From the NCBI GenBank assembly GCA_022729835.1, contig DZBC01000106.1, positions 1-7,175 of the forward strand: 7,175 nucleotides of DNA. Direction: 5' to 3'. How positions within the stretch are numbered: the first letter of the stretch is position 1; every line of letters begins with the position of its first letter. This document shows, in pieces, positions 5,803 through 7,175 of this stretch. Under the pieces are notes generated by a model. It ran no database searches and was not told the origin of the DNA. It worked only from the letters and a program-made list of their open reading frames with translations. The translations under genes and the position numbers were made by a program. This DNA comes from Sulfuricurvum sp. Lineage in GTDB: Bacteria; Campylobacterota; Campylobacteria; Campylobacterales; Sulfurimonadaceae.

Positions 5803-6105
5803 ACAAACCCCTTTAAAAAATCGAATTAAGCAGTATATTCCTGCGATGATTAAAATAATTTTAATTTCATCATTGTTCAAAATTAACTGTTTAGTAATAC
5901 AATAAATTTCTTTACGATAAAAAAACATTTTAAATGCTAATACCTAGATACATTTGATGACTATAAGGTTTATTTTATGGTCAAAATGCTAAATTTTTAT
6001 CTTGTACTAACAATAAAATATTAATACTATTTTTTACTTAGTTCGAAGAGAAAAAAATGATTTATTTTAACTGATTATTTTTTAATCAACAAATAAGGGA
6101 GCGTC
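5803..6105. other. AT-rich divergent intergenic region
   Basis: This 303-bp stretch is far richer in A and T than the genes around it and holds no convincing gene. It separates two exported-protein genes that diverge from it. Features seen: the lipoprotein -10 box (5832-5837); palindrome ATTAAAAT-A-ATTTTAAT (5849-5865); a possible plus-strand promoter TTGTAC (6002-6007), 17 nt, TACTAT (6025-6030); and the inverted repeat TGATTA-N5-TAATCA (6072-6088) a few bases before the AAGGGAG box of the gene at 6106. In DNA this AT-rich, short palindromes are expected at some rate, so operator calls are weak. Confidence 0.6.
5832..5837 (-). promoter_or_regulatory. Candidate -10 box of the lipoprotein gene
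   Basis: The minus strand reads TATACT (5 of 6), about 18 nt upstream of the AAAGGGG box. Initiation here would fall downstream of the ATG at 5928, which supports the TTG start at 5802. The perfect palindrome ATTAAAAT-A-ATTTTAAT (5849-5865) covers about -20 to -40 of this promoter and could be an operator. Confidence 0.4.
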
Positions 6106-7110
6106 ATGCTGCGTATGTTTATCATCATGTTGTTGTGTCTATTCACTATACTGGAAGCGGCTCAGACCCGTTCCTATGACGGCTACACCTATGATCAGAC
6201 CACCTTTAGCGATGGCTGGGTCAGTACGGTTAAGCCCGATTGGGTAGAAGTCACCCACAATGTCAGCCCCGTCAAAATCCTTCTGCACTACCCCAAAGAG
6301 GGAACCATCATCTCGGCCAATAGTGATGCAGAGCACATCGCCGCCGCATGGGATATTCTGGTGGCACCAAGGTATACGGCGATGTCGGATTATTTTGTTG
6401 CCGCCTCCATCACAACCAGCAGTTCGGGATACTTGGCTTCGGCCACACTTTTTGATCCGCTCTCAAACAGCTGGAACTATGTTGTGTTCTTTCGGCGCGG
6501 CAATAGCGGATGGATCGAATTTGTCGCGCCGGACAAAGCGACGTTCATGCAACTGATACCCGTCGATATCAACACCATTAACTGGAGCACCGATAGCGCG
6601 ATCTATAACTATTTCGACTATTCTGGTGCCAATCGATTTATGATTGCAAGCGCTGATCTTCTCGGTGAATGGACTAATGATTTTGCCGCCATGCAGGATG
6701 TTTACAATGTCTATACCGGAGCGGTGACGGGAACCTATACGTATGAGCACCAAAGTATGATTACGTTTAACACAAGCACTTACACGCGCTACGATCTCTT
6801 TGTTTCCGGTCAGCTCGGCAACTATACCTACATCACACTCAATAGCGCCAACTATTTTGCGGTACCCAACCCATGGATGATCTATTTCGCCGATGAGCAG
6901 ATCAACAACAACCCCATCACCTATAAAAGCTATATTTATGAAGCCTACTTCTCCTGCATCAAAAATGCCCGCTTGCTCTGGATCAAAAAAACAGACCCAC
7001 AGTATCCGGATGCCGAGTATGAATATAAAGCTTACGGCAAAAGTGTCAACAACACGAGTACTCCAAAGAAGATGATCTCTCCTGCACTACTGAACTATCT
7101 GCTCAACTGA
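6106..7110 (+). CDS. Secreted protein of unknown function
   Basis: Encodes 334 residues from an ATG 4 nt after AAGGGAG; an ATG at 6115 would fit almost as well. Residues 1-19 are a Sec signal peptide (MLRMFIIMLLCLFTILEAA, likely cut before QTRSYD). The mature part is rich in aromatic residues, Ser, Thr and Asn, as in beta-rich exported proteins. It begins with YDQTTFSDGWVSTVKPDWVE followed by KILLHYPKEG, and later has repeated Tyr/Thr patterns (YTGAVTGTYTYEHQ, GNYTYITLNSANYF). Only one Cys is present in the mature part, so structural disulfides within a chain are excluded. No catalytic motif or named family is recognised; the opening block gives an impression of an uncharacterised secreted family seen in other phyla, unverified. 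It is divergent from the lipoprotein gene and may work with it at the cell surface, which is inference. Confidence 0.88.
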   Translation: MLRMFIIMLLCLFTILEAAQTRSYDGYTYDQTTFSDGWVSTVKPDWVEVTHNVSPVKILLHYPKEGTIISANSDAEHIAAAWDILVAPRYTAMSDYFVAASITTSSSGYLASATLFDPLSNSWNYVVFFRRGNSGWIEFVAPDKATFMQLIPVDINTINWSTDSAIYNYFDYSGANRFMIASADLLGEWTNDFAAMQDVYNVYTGAVTGTYTYEHQSMITFNTSTYTRYDLFVSGQLGNYTYITLNSANYFAVPNPWMIYFADEQINNNPITYKSYIYEAYFSCIKNARLLWIKKTDPQYPDAEYEYKAYGKSVNNTSTPKKMISPALLNYLLN

Positions 7111-7117
7111 TCATCAT

Positions 7118-7175
7118 TGTCAAGTGCAAAAAACGCACCCATCCGGCCACCCGTGACGTTTTGATCCGGCCACCC
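7118..7175. mobile_element. Possible end of an IS21-family insertion sequence (runs off the window)
   Basis: Starting 7 nt after the stop of the secreted-protein gene, TGTCAAGTGC could be an IS21-type terminus (these begin with TG). It is followed by two copies of ATCCGGCCACCC (7141-7152 and 7164-7175). IS21-family elements carry several short repeats of this sort at each end, often built on a GGTGGCCGGAT core, which is the complement of the unit here. No transposase is within the window, so the call rests on the repeats alone and the exact boundary is uncertain. Confidence 0.4.
7141..7175 (+). repeat. 12-nt direct repeats, 23-nt period
   Basis: ATCCGGCCACCC occurs at 7141-7152 and 7164-7175, separated by GTGACGTTTTG. 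The second copy ends at the window edge, so more copies may follow. It is GC-rich against its surroundings. It could be transposase binding sites (preferred) or the start of another repeat array. Confidence 0.75.

Noticed and set aside
6072..6088. TGATTA-N5-TAATCA as an FNR/CRP-type site
   Set aside because: Half-site spacing does not fit TTGAT-N4-ATCAA, and the surrounding DNA is so AT-rich that such inverted repeats arise by chance.
7141..7175. Start of a CRISPR array
   Set aside because: The repeat is only 12 nt with an 11-nt spacer, much shorter than CRISPR units; an insertion-sequence end fits better.

Overview
The window reads like a chromosomal stretch of a sulfur-metabolising Campylobacterota (epsilonproteobacterium). 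The grounds are indirect: several periplasmic rhodanese-type proteins, TACAAT-like -10 boxes with poor -35 boxes, strong AGGAG-type ribosome binding sites, tightly packed genes and very AT-rich intergenic DNA beside coding DNA of balanced composition. The genus cannot be fixed from the sequence alone.

Left part (1-1971, all minus strand): a two-gene operon encodes an exported tandem-rhodanese protein (588-1520, active-site Cys in domain 1 only) followed 10 nt later by a second exported rhodanese-fold protein (577 to beyond base 1, no active-site Cys). Upstream of it lies a small Cys-rich protein gene (1681-1929) closed by a perfect-palindrome terminator (1657-1678).

Middle (2009-4224): a protein with EF-hand-like calcium loops (2009-2977, minus). 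Next comes a gene that appears broken: an intact-looking 121-codon frame (3257-3622, minus) ends at a TGA, yet protein-like sequence continues in the same frame and then, after a one-base shift, to 3048. Divergent to it on the plus strand is a third periplasmic rhodanese (3704-4102) with an intact CHTGSR loop. A 41-residue membrane protein gene (4099-4224) overlaps its stop codon as ATGA.

Right part (4246-7110): two exported proteins of unknown function are transcribed divergently from a very AT-rich 303-bp intergenic region. One is a lipoprotein with Ig-like or ZU5-like features, best started at a TTG; the other is a secreted 334-residue protein. Immediately after the latter the window ends in short direct repeats that look like one end of an IS21-type insertion sequence.

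The common theme is sulfur transfer in the periplasm: four rhodanese domains in three proteins, two with an active-site Cys and two without. A ten-base palindrome, TTACATGTAA, recurs three times exactly and once nearly exactly, with every exact copy between genes. I did not find a clearly new multi-gene system. The best leads are the palindrome, the Cys-less rhodanese partner, the coupled microprotein and the broken gene.
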